DNA of 64,000 nt from Microbacterium sp. Marseille-Q6648 (GTDB taxonomy: Bacteria > Actinomycetota > Actinomycetes > Actinomycetales > Microbacteriaceae): NCBI RefSeq assembly GCF_943181415.1, contig NZ_CALPBZ010000001.1, positions 372,001-436,000 on the forward strand, given 5' to 3'. The notes beneath the pieces were generated by a model. That model searched no databases, was not told the DNA's origin, and worked only from the letters and a program-made list of their open reading frames with translations. The position numbers and the translations under genes are program-made. Positions 45,987 to 54,661 of this stretch are shown piece after piece; position 1 is the first letter of the stretch, and each line of letters begins with the position of its first letter.

Positions 45987-46829
45987 CTAGTCTTCCACGA
46001 GCGCGGAGCGCATCGCGGCGACGACGTCCGGCTCGTCACGCAGCGGAACATCCGGATCCCCGGCGGTGAAGATGCGCACCTGCCGGACGGCCTGATGCAG
46101 CAGCATCCCCCGTCCCGATGACGCCGGAGCCCCCACCTCGTCCCACGCCGCCGACAGCGCCGTCGGCCAGTGGCCGTAGACGACGTCGAGAAGACGCCCG
46201 CCGGTGCGCGCGAGGCCGCGCGCGACCCGCGGGGCGAGGGAGGCGTCGCCGGGGAGCGTCGCGATCGTCAGCGGCGCGGAGGTGACGGGGTCGTCCTCGA
46301 AGGGCGCGGGCACGACCGCCACGCCGAGGACGGCGCCCAGCCGCGCGAGTTCCGTGACGGCCCCGGCCCGTCGTGCGACGACCTCGACCCGCTGCGCGCC
46401 GAGTTCGGCCAGGGCCACCAGCGCCGAGGTGGCCGTGGCGCCGGCGCCGATGATGCGGGCGGTCGGCGCCGCCTGGACGCCTTCATCGGCCAGGGCGGCG
46501 ACGATGCCGCCGACGTCGGTGTTGAAGCCGGCCGGGCCGTCCGGGCCGAGCAGGAGCGTGTTCACCGCACCCGTCAGCTCCGCGCGACGGTCCCGCCGGA
46601 CCGCGGCGCGGTGCGCCGCGGTCTTCAGCGGCATCGTCAGCGAGAGCCCGCGCCAGGTGCGGTCGAGGCCCGCCAGCTCGCCGGCGAAGGATGCCTCGTC
46701 CACCCGCCGCCGCCCGTATGTCCAGTCCAGCCCCAGGACGCGGTAGGCCGCGGCGTGGAGCGCAGGCGATCGGCTGTGGTCGATCGGATCGCCCCAGACC
46801 TCCAGTCGCCGTGCGCCCCCGGTCAGCAC
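45987..46829 (-). CDS. aroE: Shikimate dehydrogenase
   Basis: A 280-residue NADPH enzyme. Substrate residues are in DHSRSPALH, the catalytic Lys in LSLTMPLK and the Asp in FNTDVGG; the nucleotide loop is GAGATATSA. The GTG at 46829 is chosen because it overlaps the mltG stop by seven bases (GTGCTGA) and the family core starts within ten residues; an ATG at 46865 would add twelve residues. The region between SRSP and TMPL is more divergent than in AroE of enterobacteria, as is usual for actinobacteria. Confidence 0.92.
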   Translation of the reverse strand: MLTGGARRLEVWGDPIDHSRSPALHAAAYRVLGLDWTYGRRRVDEASFAGELAGLDRTWRGLSLTMPLKTAAHRAAVRRDRRAELTGAVNTLLLGPDGPAGFNTDVGGIVAALADEGVQAAPTARIIGAGATATSALVALAELGAQRVEVVARRAGAVTELARLGAVLGVAVVPAPFEDDPVTSAPLTIATLPGDASLAPRVARGLARTGGRLLDVVYGHWPTALSAAWDEVGAPASSGRGMLLHQAVRQVRIFTAGDPDVPLRDEPDVVAAMRSALVED

Positions 46830-48412
46830 CCCGAATCCGGGTTGTCGGCGCACCAGGCCTGCCATTGCGCGACCCCGCGATTGTGGTCGGCGAGATTCGA
46901 GGTGAACAGCGTCTCGCCGGTGTCGAGGTTCACCGTGACGAAGTACAGCCAGTCGCCGTCGGCCGGGTTCATCGCCGCGTCGATCGCGGTGTCGCCCGGG
47001 TTGGAGATCGGACCGATGGGGAGCCCGGGGTGCACGTAGGTGTTCCACGGGTTGTCGTCGTACTGCGCTTCGGCGGACGTGCTCGCGCTCCCCGCGTGCA
47101 TCTCGCCGTAGCCGTACTGCGCCGTCGAGTCCATCTGGAGCATCCCGAACGTCTCCTGATTGTCCGGGTCCATCCGGTTCTCGATGACCCGGGCGACCTT
47201 GTAGAAGTCCTCTTCGAAACGCGCCTCGCGCTGGATGATCGAAGCGATCGTGAGCACGCGCTGGCGATCGGCCTCGGGCACGCCGGCGTCGTCGAGCGAG
47301 CGGGCGGTGCGGTCCACCATGCGCTGGATCACGTCCGAAGGCGTGAGACCCGGATCGAAGGTGTACATCGCGGGGAACAGCCAGCCTTCGAGGCTCTCGG
47401 CGTCCACCCCGTAGGCGGCGGGGTCCGCGGCGGCGGCCTCGAACTCCTCCAGCGGCATCCCCAGGCCCTCGGCGAGGATGGGAAGCGTCTGGGCGACGGT
47501 GAGTCCCTCACGCACGAGCGCCGAGTTCTCCAGCTTGCGGCTGGGATCCTGCAGCGCTTCGAGCGCCGCAGCGGCGGTCATCCGCTGCTGCAGCTGGTAG
47601 ACGCCGGGATAGAACGTCGGGTTCTCACCGGTGTCGATCAGCATCTCGTAGAAGGCTTCGGGTGTCTTGGTGACGCCGGCGTCGTAGAGGGAGCGCGAGA
47701 TCGTGGACGGCACGTCTCCGGAGCTGATCGTCAGCAGCGCCTCTCCGCTGGCGAGGCCTTCCTCGTAGTCCTTGGGCTCCTCCCAGCCCATGACCTCACG
47801 GATCTGGTTCTCGTAGGTGTTCCAGACCCACAGGCCGCCGGCGGCGATGCCGCCGACCATCAGCAGGGCGATGGCCAGCGCGATCCACGCGCCGATCCGG
47901 CGACGTCCCCGGTCGGGCTCAGGGGGCAGCGCGCCCAGCTCGTCGGTGCTGCTCTCGCCCGCGAACAGGTCCTCCAGCGTCGAGGGCCGTGTGGCGGTGG
48001 CCGTGCCGCCGCCCGCGCTCGCGGCGCGTCCATACGCTGCGGACGTCGAGGGTGCGGTGTCGGCATCGGCGAACGGCCACGCCTCGTCGGACCGCCCGTG
48101 GCCCGCGCCTGCTGCGGCGGGGCGTGCGGGTGGGGCGGGGCGTGGGGGTACGGCCGGTCGCTCACTCGCGGAGCGAGGCGCGGACTCCGCGGAACCGCCG
48201 GGGGCGGCATCCTCTGCCGGCGACGATGTCCCGCGTGATGCCGCGTCCCGCGCGGCGGCTTCGCGCGCAGCCCGCCGCGACACCGGCGCCGCGCCGGTCG
48301 GCGTGTCGTGTGGCTCTTCGGAAGCGGCGCGGTGCCCGTTGCCGCTCACGCGGGGGTCGGGCAGCTTGCCGTAGAGATCCGCGAACGGATCGTCGAACGA
48401 GTCATGGGGCAT
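46823..48412 (-). CDS. mltG: Endolytic transglycosylase MltG
   Basis: A 529-residue single-pass membrane enzyme that cuts nascent peptidoglycan strands. Residues 1-170 are a disordered Ala/Pro/Ser-rich cytosolic tail, the membrane segment is about 174-196, and the YceG domain follows outside. The Glu of TIASIIQREA fits the family's catalytic Glu, and the C-terminal NPWNTYVHPGLPIGPISNPG block is strongly conserved. The long tail is typical for actinobacteria and may link to division proteins. It starts one base after the ruvX stop. Confidence 0.95.
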   Translation of the reverse strand: MPHDSFDDPFADLYGKLPDPRVSGNGHRAASEEPHDTPTGAAPVSRRAAREAAARDAASRGTSSPAEDAAPGGSAESAPRSASERPAVPPRPAPPARPAAAGAGHGRSDEAWPFADADTAPSTSAAYGRAASAGGGTATATRPSTLEDLFAGESSTDELGALPPEPDRGRRRIGAWIALAIALLMVGGIAAGGLWVWNTYENQIREVMGWEEPKDYEEGLASGEALLTISSGDVPSTISRSLYDAGVTKTPEAFYEMLIDTGENPTFYPGVYQLQQRMTAAAALEALQDPSRKLENSALVREGLTVAQTLPILAEGLGMPLEEFEAAAADPAAYGVDAESLEGWLFPAMYTFDPGLTPSDVIQRMVDRTARSLDDAGVPEADRQRVLTIASIIQREARFEEDFYKVARVIENRMDPDNQETFGMLQMDSTAQYGYGEMHAGSASTSAEAQYDDNPWNTYVHPGLPIGPISNPGDTAIDAAMNPADGDWLYFVTVNLDTGETLFTSNLADHNRGVAQWQAWCADNPDSGC

Positions 48413-48413
48413 G

Positions 48414-48881
48414 TCAGGCGAACTCCTGGGGGACGGTCGTTCCGGCGGGGCGTCCCGTGCGCTTCTCTACATCGATGGCCTGCTGAAGGAGCACGACCGC
48501 CGCAACCTGGTCAACAATGCTACGAGATTTCCGCTGTGATCGGCCCGCATCCCGCAAAGCCGCGTGCGCAGACACCGTGCTCAGGCGTTCGTCGACGAGT
48601 CGCACGGGCGCGGAACCGCCCGCGGACAGCGCGTCGGCGAACTCGCGGGCATCGACCGTCGACGCGGTGTCCTCGCCCCGCATGTTGAGCGGAAGACCCA
48701 CGAGGATCTCCATCGCCCCCCACTCGGCGGCGAGCTCGAGCACACGCGCAACCGAGGCGTCGGTGCGAGGCACGGTCTCGACCGGCACGGCCAGCAAGCC
48801 GTCGGGGTCGCTGCGGCTGACGCCGACGCGGGCTCGTCCCACGTCGACTCCGAGACGTACGCCCCGACGGAAGCCGCTCAC
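48414..48881 (-). CDS. ruvX: Holliday junction resolvase-like RuvX (YqgF)
   Basis: A 155-residue RNase H-fold protein: LGVDVGRARVGVS at the start, VGLPLNMRGED and VDERLSTVSA, and the last acidic site VDQVAAVVLLQ. It is the putative junction resolvase and pre-16S rRNA nuclease of bacteria. The GTG at 48881 overlaps the alaS stop by four bases. Confidence 0.95.
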   Translation of the reverse strand: MSGFRRGVRLGVDVGRARVGVSRSDPDGLLAVPVETVPRTDASVARVLELAAEWGAMEILVGLPLNMRGEDTASTVDAREFADALSAGGSAPVRLVDERLSTVSAHAALRDAGRSQRKSRSIVDQVAAVVLLQQAIDVEKRTGRPAGTTVPQEFA

Positions 48882-51535
48882 GCCGCCAGCGCCTCGCCGA
48901 CGGCAGCCAGCGCGCGCGGCAGCGCCGAGACGTCCGCACCGCCGCCCTGCGCGACGTCGTCGCGGCCTCCGCCGCCCCCGCCGAGCACCGCGGCGGCAGC
49001 CTTGGCGAGAGGCCCGGCCTTCGCCCCGGCGGCCCGCGCGGCTTCGTTGACCGCGACGATCACGACCGGCCTGCCCGCGACCTCGCCGCCGAGGGCCACC
49101 ACCCCCGCGCCGGAGCCCAGACGCTCGCGCACCTGGAGCGCCAGGGAGCGCACATCGTCGGCGGAGCCCGCGGCCCCGACCGACTCGGCGACCACACGGA
49201 AGCCGCCCACCGGCGACGCCGATGCCGCCAGTGCGGGCACCCGGTCGCCGAGCGCCTTGGCCTCGTAGGCGGCGATCTTCTTCTCCGCGGCCTTCAGGCT
49301 CGCGGTCAGCTCGGCGATGCGCGAGGGAAGCTGTTCCCGGGGCGTCTTCAGCGTGGAGGTCAGCTGCGACACGAGCGCGCGTTCGGCCGCCAGCGAGCGG
49401 AAGGCATCCAGACCGACGAGAGCCTCCACGCGACGGTTCGAGGCTCCGACGCTCGACTCCCCCACCAGGTTGATGAGGCCGATCTCGGCGCTCGTCGACA
49501 CGTGGGTGCCCGCGCAGAGCTCGCGCGACCACGGACCCCCGATATCGACCATGCGCACGGTGTCGCCGTACTTCTCGCCGAACAGCGCCATGGCCCCGAG
49601 CGCCTTGGCCTCGTCCAGGGCGAGTACGCGCGTGGTCACCTCGAGGTTGTCGCGGACGGCGTTGTTGGCGATCTCTTCGATCTCGCTCCTGGTGGCTTCC
49701 GAGAGCGCCTGGCTCCACGAGAAGTCGAAACGCATGTAGCCGGCGCGGTTGAGGGAACCCGCCTGCGTGGCGGTGCGCCCGAGGGTGTCGCGCAGGGCCG
49801 CGTGCACGAGGTGGGTCGCGGAGTGGGCCTGGCGTGCCGCACGCCGGTTGGCGGCATCCACCACCGTGGTGGCGGGCTGTCCGACGCCCACTTCGCCCGT
49901 CGTCACCTGCACCGTGTGGCTGATGAGACCCGCGACCGGCTTCTGCACATCGAGGACTTCGAGCTCGAAGCCCGGCCCGACGATGACGCCCTTGTCGGCG
50001 ACCTGGCCGCCCGACTCCGCGTAGAGCGCCGTCTCGGCGAGGATGACCTCGGCGATGTCGCCGACCACCGCCCGGTCGACCGGGACCCCGTCGACGAGGA
50101 GGCCAAGCACGGACGACTCGGTCTCGAGGTCGGTGTAGCCGGTGAAGACCGTCTCGCCCTTGGCCCGGAAGTCGCGGTACGCACTCGTGTCGGCCAGTTG
50201 GCGCTTGCGTGCCTTGGCGTCCGCCTTCGCGCGGGAGCGCTGCTCCTGCATGAGCACGTCGAACGCGGTGCGATCGACGGTGAGTCCCGCCTCTTCCGCG
50301 ATCTCCAGGGTCAGATCGATCGGGAAGCCGTACGTGTCGTGCAGCAGGAAGGCTTCGGCGCCGGCGAGGGCCGTGCCGCCCGAGCGCTTGGTCTCGGCGA
50401 CCGACTCGTCGAGGATGCTGGAGCCGGCGGCGAGCGTGCGCAGGAAGGTCTCCTCCTCGGCCAGCGCGTAGCGCGAGATGCGCGGGTAGTCCGTCTCGAC
50501 CTCGGGGTAGGCCTCTTTCATCGCATCCCGGGAAGCGGCGAAGAGCTCGGCGAAGGTCGCCCCCTCGACTCCGAGCAGGCGCATCGAGCGGATGGCGCGG
50601 CGCATGAGGCGGCGGAGGATGTAGCCGCGGCCGTCGTTGGCCGGGGTGACGCCGTCGGCGAGCAGCATGAGCGACGAGCGGACGTGGTCGGCCACGACGC
50701 GGAACCGCACGTCATCCTCGGCGTTCGCGCCGTAGGTGCGACCGGAAAGCGCCACAGCGCGGTCGAGCACCGGGCGGACCTGGTCGGTCTCGTACATGTT
50801 GTCGACGCCCTGCTTGATGAAGGCGACGCGCTCGAGACCCATGCCCGTGTCGATGTTCTTCGCCGGCAGCTCGCCCACGATGTCGAAGTCGTACTTCGAG
50901 CGCACGTTCGTGATCTCGTACTGCATGAACACGAGGTTCCAGATCTCGACGTAGCGGTCGTCGTCGGTGGCGGGGCCGCCGTCGATGCCGTATTCGGGGC
51001 CGCGGTCGAAGAAGATCTCGGAGCACGGGCCGGCAGGCCCGGGGAGGCCGGTGCTCCAGTAGTTGGTGTCCTTGCCGAGCCGCTGGATGCGCTCCTCCGG
51101 CAGGTCGGTGAGCGAGCGCCACAAGCCGTGCGCCTCGTCATCCTCCTCGTACACGGTGACCCACAGGTCCTTCGGGTCGAACCCGAGTCCGCCGGCGCTC
51201 TCGGGACTCGTCAGCAGCTCCCAGGCGAAGCGGATCGCGCCCTCTTTGAAGTAGTCGCCGAACGACCAGTTGCCGAGCATCTGGAAGAAGGTGCCGTGTC
51301 GGGGGGTTTTGCCGACCTCTTCGATGTCGTTCGTGCGGAGGCACTTCTGGACGTCCGCGGCACGGGCGTACGGCGCGGGGACATCACCGCTCAGGTACGG
51401 GATGAACGGGACCATCCCCGCCACCGTGAACAGCAGTGCGGGGTCGTCCGTGACCAGCGACGCCGACGGGACGATGACGTGGTCGTTCTTCGCGAAATAG
51501 TCAAGATAGCGCTGGGCGATCTCCGCGGTCTTCAT
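48878..51535 (-). CDS. alaS: Alanyl-tRNA synthetase
   Basis: An 885-residue class II synthetase with all usual parts: catalytic domain (1-460), editing domain with zinc motif HSATHLVHAAL and CAGTH, and the C-terminal DHHA1/oligomerisation region ending in a Gly/Ala-rich segment (GGGGGGRDDV). The ATG at 51535 has GAGGA upstream. No T-box leader is visible in the 52-base gap. Confidence 0.98.
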   Translation of the reverse strand: MKTAEIAQRYLDYFAKNDHVIVPSASLVTDDPALLFTVAGMVPFIPYLSGDVPAPYARAADVQKCLRTNDIEEVGKTPRHGTFFQMLGNWSFGDYFKEGAIRFAWELLTSPESAGGLGFDPKDLWVTVYEEDDEAHGLWRSLTDLPEERIQRLGKDTNYWSTGLPGPAGPCSEIFFDRGPEYGIDGGPATDDDRYVEIWNLVFMQYEITNVRSKYDFDIVGELPAKNIDTGMGLERVAFIKQGVDNMYETDQVRPVLDRAVALSGRTYGANAEDDVRFRVVADHVRSSLMLLADGVTPANDGRGYILRRLMRRAIRSMRLLGVEGATFAELFAASRDAMKEAYPEVETDYPRISRYALAEEETFLRTLAAGSSILDESVAETKRSGGTALAGAEAFLLHDTYGFPIDLTLEIAEEAGLTVDRTAFDVLMQEQRSRAKADAKARKRQLADTSAYRDFRAKGETVFTGYTDLETESSVLGLLVDGVPVDRAVVGDIAEVILAETALYAESGGQVADKGVIVGPGFELEVLDVQKPVAGLISHTVQVTTGEVGVGQPATTVVDAANRRAARQAHSATHLVHAALRDTLGRTATQAGSLNRAGYMRFDFSWSQALSEATRSEIEEIANNAVRDNLEVTTRVLALDEAKALGAMALFGEKYGDTVRMVDIGGPWSRELCAGTHVSTSAEIGLINLVGESSVGASNRRVEALVGLDAFRSLAAERALVSQLTSTLKTPREQLPSRIAELTASLKAAEKKIAAYEAKALGDRVPALAASASPVGGFRVVAESVGAAGSADDVRSLALQVRERLGSGAGVVALGGEVAGRPVVIVAVNEAARAAGAKAGPLAKAAAAVLGGGGGGRDDVAQGGGADVSALPRALAAVGEALAA

Positions 51536-51587
51536 TCAGGTCCTCGCAGTAGGCGGTCTTCTCCCCCGTGACCGGGGGCGCGTCGGG

Positions 51588-51872
51588 TCAGTCGGTGGTC
51601 TTGCGCGCGGCGTCCGCGACGTCGTCGGCGGCGTCTGCGGCGGTGGCGCGCACCGACTCGGCGGCGCCGGCAGCGGCATCCTTCACCTCGTCGACCAGTC
51701 CCGAGAACCGGGCCTCCTGCTCGCGATAGGCGTCGCCGATGCGATCGGTGAACTCGGTGATGCGGGCATCGACCTCGGCGAGGAGCTCGTGCCCCCGGGG
51801 GTCCTTGTTCATCATGTGGGCAACGACGAATCCCCCGGCGATACCCGCCAGGAACCACAGCACGTTCTTCAT
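51588..51872 (-). CDS. Small membrane-anchored helical protein upstream of alaS
   Basis: A 94-residue protein: one membrane segment with a glycine zipper (LWFLAGIAGGFVVAHMM, about 4-21) followed by a long amphipathic, probably coiled-coil helix rich in Ala, Asp and Glu. Many actinobacteria carry a small DUF948/DUF6167-like protein here. Function is unknown. GAGGAG precedes the ATG at 51872, and TACGAT at 51914-51909 could be a -10. Confidence 0.75.
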   Translation of the reverse strand: MKNVLWFLAGIAGGFVVAHMMNKDPRGHELLAEVDARITEFTDRIGDAYREQEARFSGLVDEVKDAAAGAAESVRATAADAADDVADAARKTTD

Positions 51873-51924
51873 GTCACCACTCCTCGGCCGCCGGCACGGC
51901 ATCGATCCATCGTAAGCGCAAACG

Positions 51925-51958
51925 CCGAAGGGCGCCGGGTTGCCCCGGCGCCCTTCGG
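51925..51958. terminator. Hairpin terminator after rpsD
   Basis: A perfect 15-bp stem (51925-51939 with 51944-51958) with a TTGC loop, 16 bases after the rpsD stop. It is the longest perfect stem I found in the window. Confidence 0.8.
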
Positions 51959-51973
51959 TCGCGCGTGCGCGGG

Positions 51974-52603
51974 TTATCGCGCGGCGTAGTACTCGACGAC
52001 GAGCTGGACGTCGCAGACGACGGGGACCTCGGCGCGCTTGGGGCGACGGACGAGGCGGGCCTGCAGCTTGTCGAGCTCGACCTCGAGGTAGCCCGGAACG
52101 GGGGGCAGCACGTCGGCGTGACCGCCGGCGGCGGCGACCTGGAACGGCTCGGTCCCCTCGCTCTTCGCCTTGACGTGGATGAGCTGACCCGGCTTCACGC
52201 GGAACGACGGGCGGTCGACCGTCTGGCCGTCGACCAGGATGTGACGGTGCACGACCAGCTGGCGCGCCTGAGCGGTGGTGCGAGCGAAGCCGGCACGCAG
52301 CACGAGGGCGTCCAGACGCATCTCGAGCAGCTCGACGAGGTTCTCACCCGTCAGGCCGTCCTTGCGGCGGGCCTCGTTGAACGTGTTGCGCATCTGCTTC
52401 TCGCGGATGCCGTACTGCTCGCGCAGACGCTGCTTCTCGCGCAGACGGACGGCGTAGTCGCTGTCCTGCTTGCGCTTGGTGCGGCCGTGCTCCCCCGGAG
52501 CGTAGGGGCGCTTCTCGAGGTACTTCGCCGCCTTCGGGGTGAGGGCGACGCCGAGAGCACGGGACAGGCGGACCTTGCGGCGGTCCTGGGACTTCGTAGG
52601 CAC
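51974..52603 (-). CDS. rpsD: 30S ribosomal protein S4
   Basis: A 209-residue S4 of the non-zinc type, with the S4 RNA-binding domain at about 100-165 and the usual end VVEYYAAR. The GTG at 52603 (reading MPTKSQDRRKVRLSRALG) is preferred over an in-frame ATG nine codons upstream, because GGAAGGA sits at correct spacing before GTG and homologues start there. In this genome type rpsD stands apart from the alpha operon. Confidence 0.97.
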   Translation of the reverse strand: MPTKSQDRRKVRLSRALGVALTPKAAKYLEKRPYAPGEHGRTKRKQDSDYAVRLREKQRLREQYGIREKQMRNTFNEARRKDGLTGENLVELLEMRLDALVLRAGFARTTAQARQLVVHRHILVDGQTVDRPSFRVKPGQLIHVKAKSEGTEPFQVAAAGGHADVLPPVPGYLEVELDKLQARLVRRPKRAEVPVVCDVQLVVEYYAAR

Positions 52604-52750
52604 GAAGGATTCCTTCCATGACGTGGCCACGACTTTCGCGGCTCACGGACGTATCGCCCTACTCCGCCCGTCGATCCGCACGCCGGGGCGGCACCGAACG
52701 GTAGGTGAAGGAGAAGGGGGATGCCCGAAAACACGGTTTCGAGCCGGTCA

Positions 52751-52756
52751 ATCCTA
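52751..52756 (-). promoter_or_regulatory. Candidate -10 element for rpsD
   Basis: TAGGAT on the minus strand, giving a leader of about 140 bases. The 202-base gap between rarA and rpsD holds no gene that I can see; the leader could carry S4 autoregulation, though no known structure is recognisable. Confidence 0.35.
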
Positions 52757-52805
52757 ACAGATCGCCCGATCGCGCCTGGAAATCGACCCGACTCGCCAGC
52801 GGTGG

Positions 52806-54137
52806 TCAGGATCCGGGGTCGAGGATGCGCCGGATCCGCTCCAGACGGGCGGAGATGTCGCGCTCGGCTCCGCGCTGCGTCGGCTGGTAGTAGCGGCGCT
52901 CGCGCAGCTCGTCGGGCAGGTACTGCTGGGCGACGACCCCGATCTCGCTGTCGTGCGGGTAGCGGTAGCCCTTGCCGTGGCCCAGTCGCTTGGCGCCCGG
53001 GTAGTGGGCGTCCCGCAGGTGGGGCGGCACGCGGCCGATCCCGCCGGCTCGGACATCCGCGATCGCCGCGTCGATGGCGACGTAGGCGGCGTTCGACTTG
53101 GCCGTGGTGGCCAGGTAGGTGGTCGCCTCGGCGAGGGGGATGCGCCCTTCGGGCATCCCGATGAGCTGCACGGCGTCGGCGGCGGCCACCGCGATCGACA
53201 GCGCCTGCGGGTCGGCCAGGCCGATGTCCTCCGCGGCGGAGATGATCAGTCGCCGCGCGATGAAGCGCGGGTCCTCGCCGGCCTCGATCATCCGTGCCAG
53301 GTAGTGGATGGCGGCATCGGGATCGGATCCGCGGATGGATTTGATGAACGCGCTGATGACGTCGTAGTGCTCGTCGCCCTGGCGGTCGTAGCGCAGAAGC
53401 GCCCGGTCCACCGCCTGCGCGACGTGCTCGGAGTCGATCGCCCGCGTCCCACTCGCTTCGTCGGGCTCGGGCGCCAGCGATGCGGCCGCCTCCAGTGCCG
53501 TCAATGCGCGCCGGGCGTCGCCCGAGGCGAGCCGGATGAGCGCCTCGCGCGCCTCGGGCGTCAGGGTTACCGCCCCGGCGAGACCACGCGGGTCGGCGAC
53601 CGCTCGATCCACGAGCACACCGAGGTCGTCGTCGGTGAGCGGTCGGAGGGTGAGCAGGAGCGAGCGCGACAGCAGCGGCGCGATCACCGAGAACGACGGG
53701 TTCTCGGTGGTTGCGGCGATCAGCAGCACCCACCCGTTCTCGACACCCGGCAGCAGGGCGTCCTGCTGCGCCTTGGTGAACCGGTGGATCTCGTCGAGGA
53801 AGAGGATTGTCGACTGACCGTAGAGATCGCGCTGGGTCAGAGCCTCCTGCATGACCTCGCGCACATCGCGGACTCCGGCGGTGATGGCCGACAGTTCCAC
53901 GAATCGGCGCCCCGAGGACCGCGCGATCGCCTGGGCGAGGGTGGTCTTGCCGGTTCCGGGCGGACCCCACAGGATCACCGACGTCGCCGTGGTGCGGGCG
54001 TCAGCGTCCGCGAGCGCCACCAGCGGAGACCCGCGGCGGAGCAGATGGGGTTGCCCTGCCACCTCGTCCAGTGACACCGGGCGCATCCGCACCGCGAGCG
54101 GCGTCTGCCCCGTGAACAGGGCGCTCGGTGTGGTCAC
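52806..54137 (-). CDS. rarA: Replication-associated recombination protein RarA (MgsA)
   Basis: A 443-residue AAA+ ATPase related to clamp loaders that acts at stalled forks. Walker [10 protein letters not shown], Walker B LFLDEIH and sensor [10 protein letters not shown] are intact; the C-terminal tetramerisation domain ends at about 420. The GTG at 54137 is preceded by TAACCT six bases upstream, overlapping a GGGGAGG string. Confidence 0.96.
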   Translation of the reverse strand: MTTPSALFTGQTPLAVRMRPVSLDEVAGQPHLLRRGSPLVALADADARTTATSVILWGPPGTGKTTLAQAIARSSGRRFVELSAITAGVRDVREVMQEALTQRDLYGQSTILFLDEIHRFTKAQQDALLPGVENGWVLLIAATTENPSFSVIAPLLSRSLLLTLRPLTDDDLGVLVDRAVADPRGLAGAVTLTPEAREALIRLASGDARRALTALEAAASLAPEPDEASGTRAIDSEHVAQAVDRALLRYDRQGDEHYDVISAFIKSIRGSDPDAAIHYLARMIEAGEDPRFIARRLIISAAEDIGLADPQALSIAVAAADAVQLIGMPEGRIPLAEATTYLATTAKSNAAYVAIDAAIADVRAGGIGRVPPHLRDAHYPGAKRLGHGKGYRYPHDSEIGVVAQQYLPDELRERRYYQPTQRGAERDISARLERIRRILDPGS

Positions 54138-54143
54138 CTCCCC

Positions 54144-54149
54144 AGGTTA
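54144..54149 (-). promoter_or_regulatory. Candidate -10 element, leaderless rarA
   Basis: TAACCT, six bases before the rarA GTG. The intervening GGGGAG could be read as a ribosome site but touches the start codon, which is too close. Confidence 0.45.
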
Positions 54150-54177
54150 ATCGGCGGCGCGGACATCATCGCCGGGT

Positions 54178-54207
54178 TTGGCCGCGTCCGCCGCGTCGAT
54201 CTAGGAT
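54178..54207 (+). promoter_or_regulatory. Candidate promoter for the plus-strand island
   Basis: TTGGCC (54178-54183) and TAGGAT (54202-54207), 18-base spacing, 37 bases before the GTG at 54245. It diverges from rarA. Confidence 0.45.
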
Positions 54208-54244
54208 CGAGCCGCTCGGCGAGGGGCCGGGCGGAGGAGGCTCC

Positions 54245-54556
54245 GTGGCCAAGCCAGGCAGAGACCGCGCGACGCGCGCGACACGCGATCGCGCGCGGCT
54301 GTATCAGGCGCGTCAGGACTTCCAGGCGTCGCTGGCCCGTCGGCGCGCGCGCGACAACGTCGTCGCCGGGATCGCCGGCGGTGCGCTCGTCGTCGGCATC
54401 GTCGTCATCCAGACCCTCTTCTTCACCGTCGGCCCCGGGGCGACCGAGCCGTCCCCCTCATCGACGCCGATCCCGACCCTCGCACCGGCTCCCAGCGGGA
54501 CACCCACGCCCACTCCTGCCACCACACCTGAGCCCACGCCGACGCCCACCCCGTGA
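54245..54556 (+). CDS. Single-pass membrane protein resembling a cyclophilin anchor without the cyclophilin domain
   Basis: A 103-residue protein: a basic, helical N-terminus (about 1-37), one membrane segment (about 39-62), then an extracellular Pro/Thr/Ser tail of about 40 residues ending in TP repeats. The same gene position beside rel and DUF349 in actinobacteria is held by a membrane peptidyl-prolyl isomerase (mycobacterial PpiB, Rv2582) whose first 80 residues look like this. Here the reading frame stops before any isomerase fold and the next 105 bases contain none. GGAGGAGG precedes the GTG. It may be a genuine short protein of unknown role. Confidence 0.75.
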   Translation: MAKPGRDRATRATRDRARLYQARQDFQASLARRRARDNVVAGIAGGALVVGIVVIQTLFFTVGPGATEPSPSSTPIPTLAPAPSGTPTPTPATTPEPTPTPTP

Positions 54557-54661
54557 CGGGCACGCCGTATCGCGAGCCCTTTCGGGCCGGTCGCCCGGCC
54601 GTACTAGGCTGGGCGCGTCCATCCCCCCACAGGCGGCCGTTGCCGCGATGAGGTGCAATCC

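Noticed and set aside
51563-51578. CCCCCG/CGGGGG hairpin between alaS and the small upstream gene as a terminator
   Set aside because: The stem is only six base pairs without a T-tract; it is too weak to call in such GC-rich DNA.
54467-54553. Short C-rich repeat resembling a microsatellite or CRISPR-like array
   Set aside because: It is the coding sequence for a Thr/Pro/Ser tail; units are irregular and no spacers exist.
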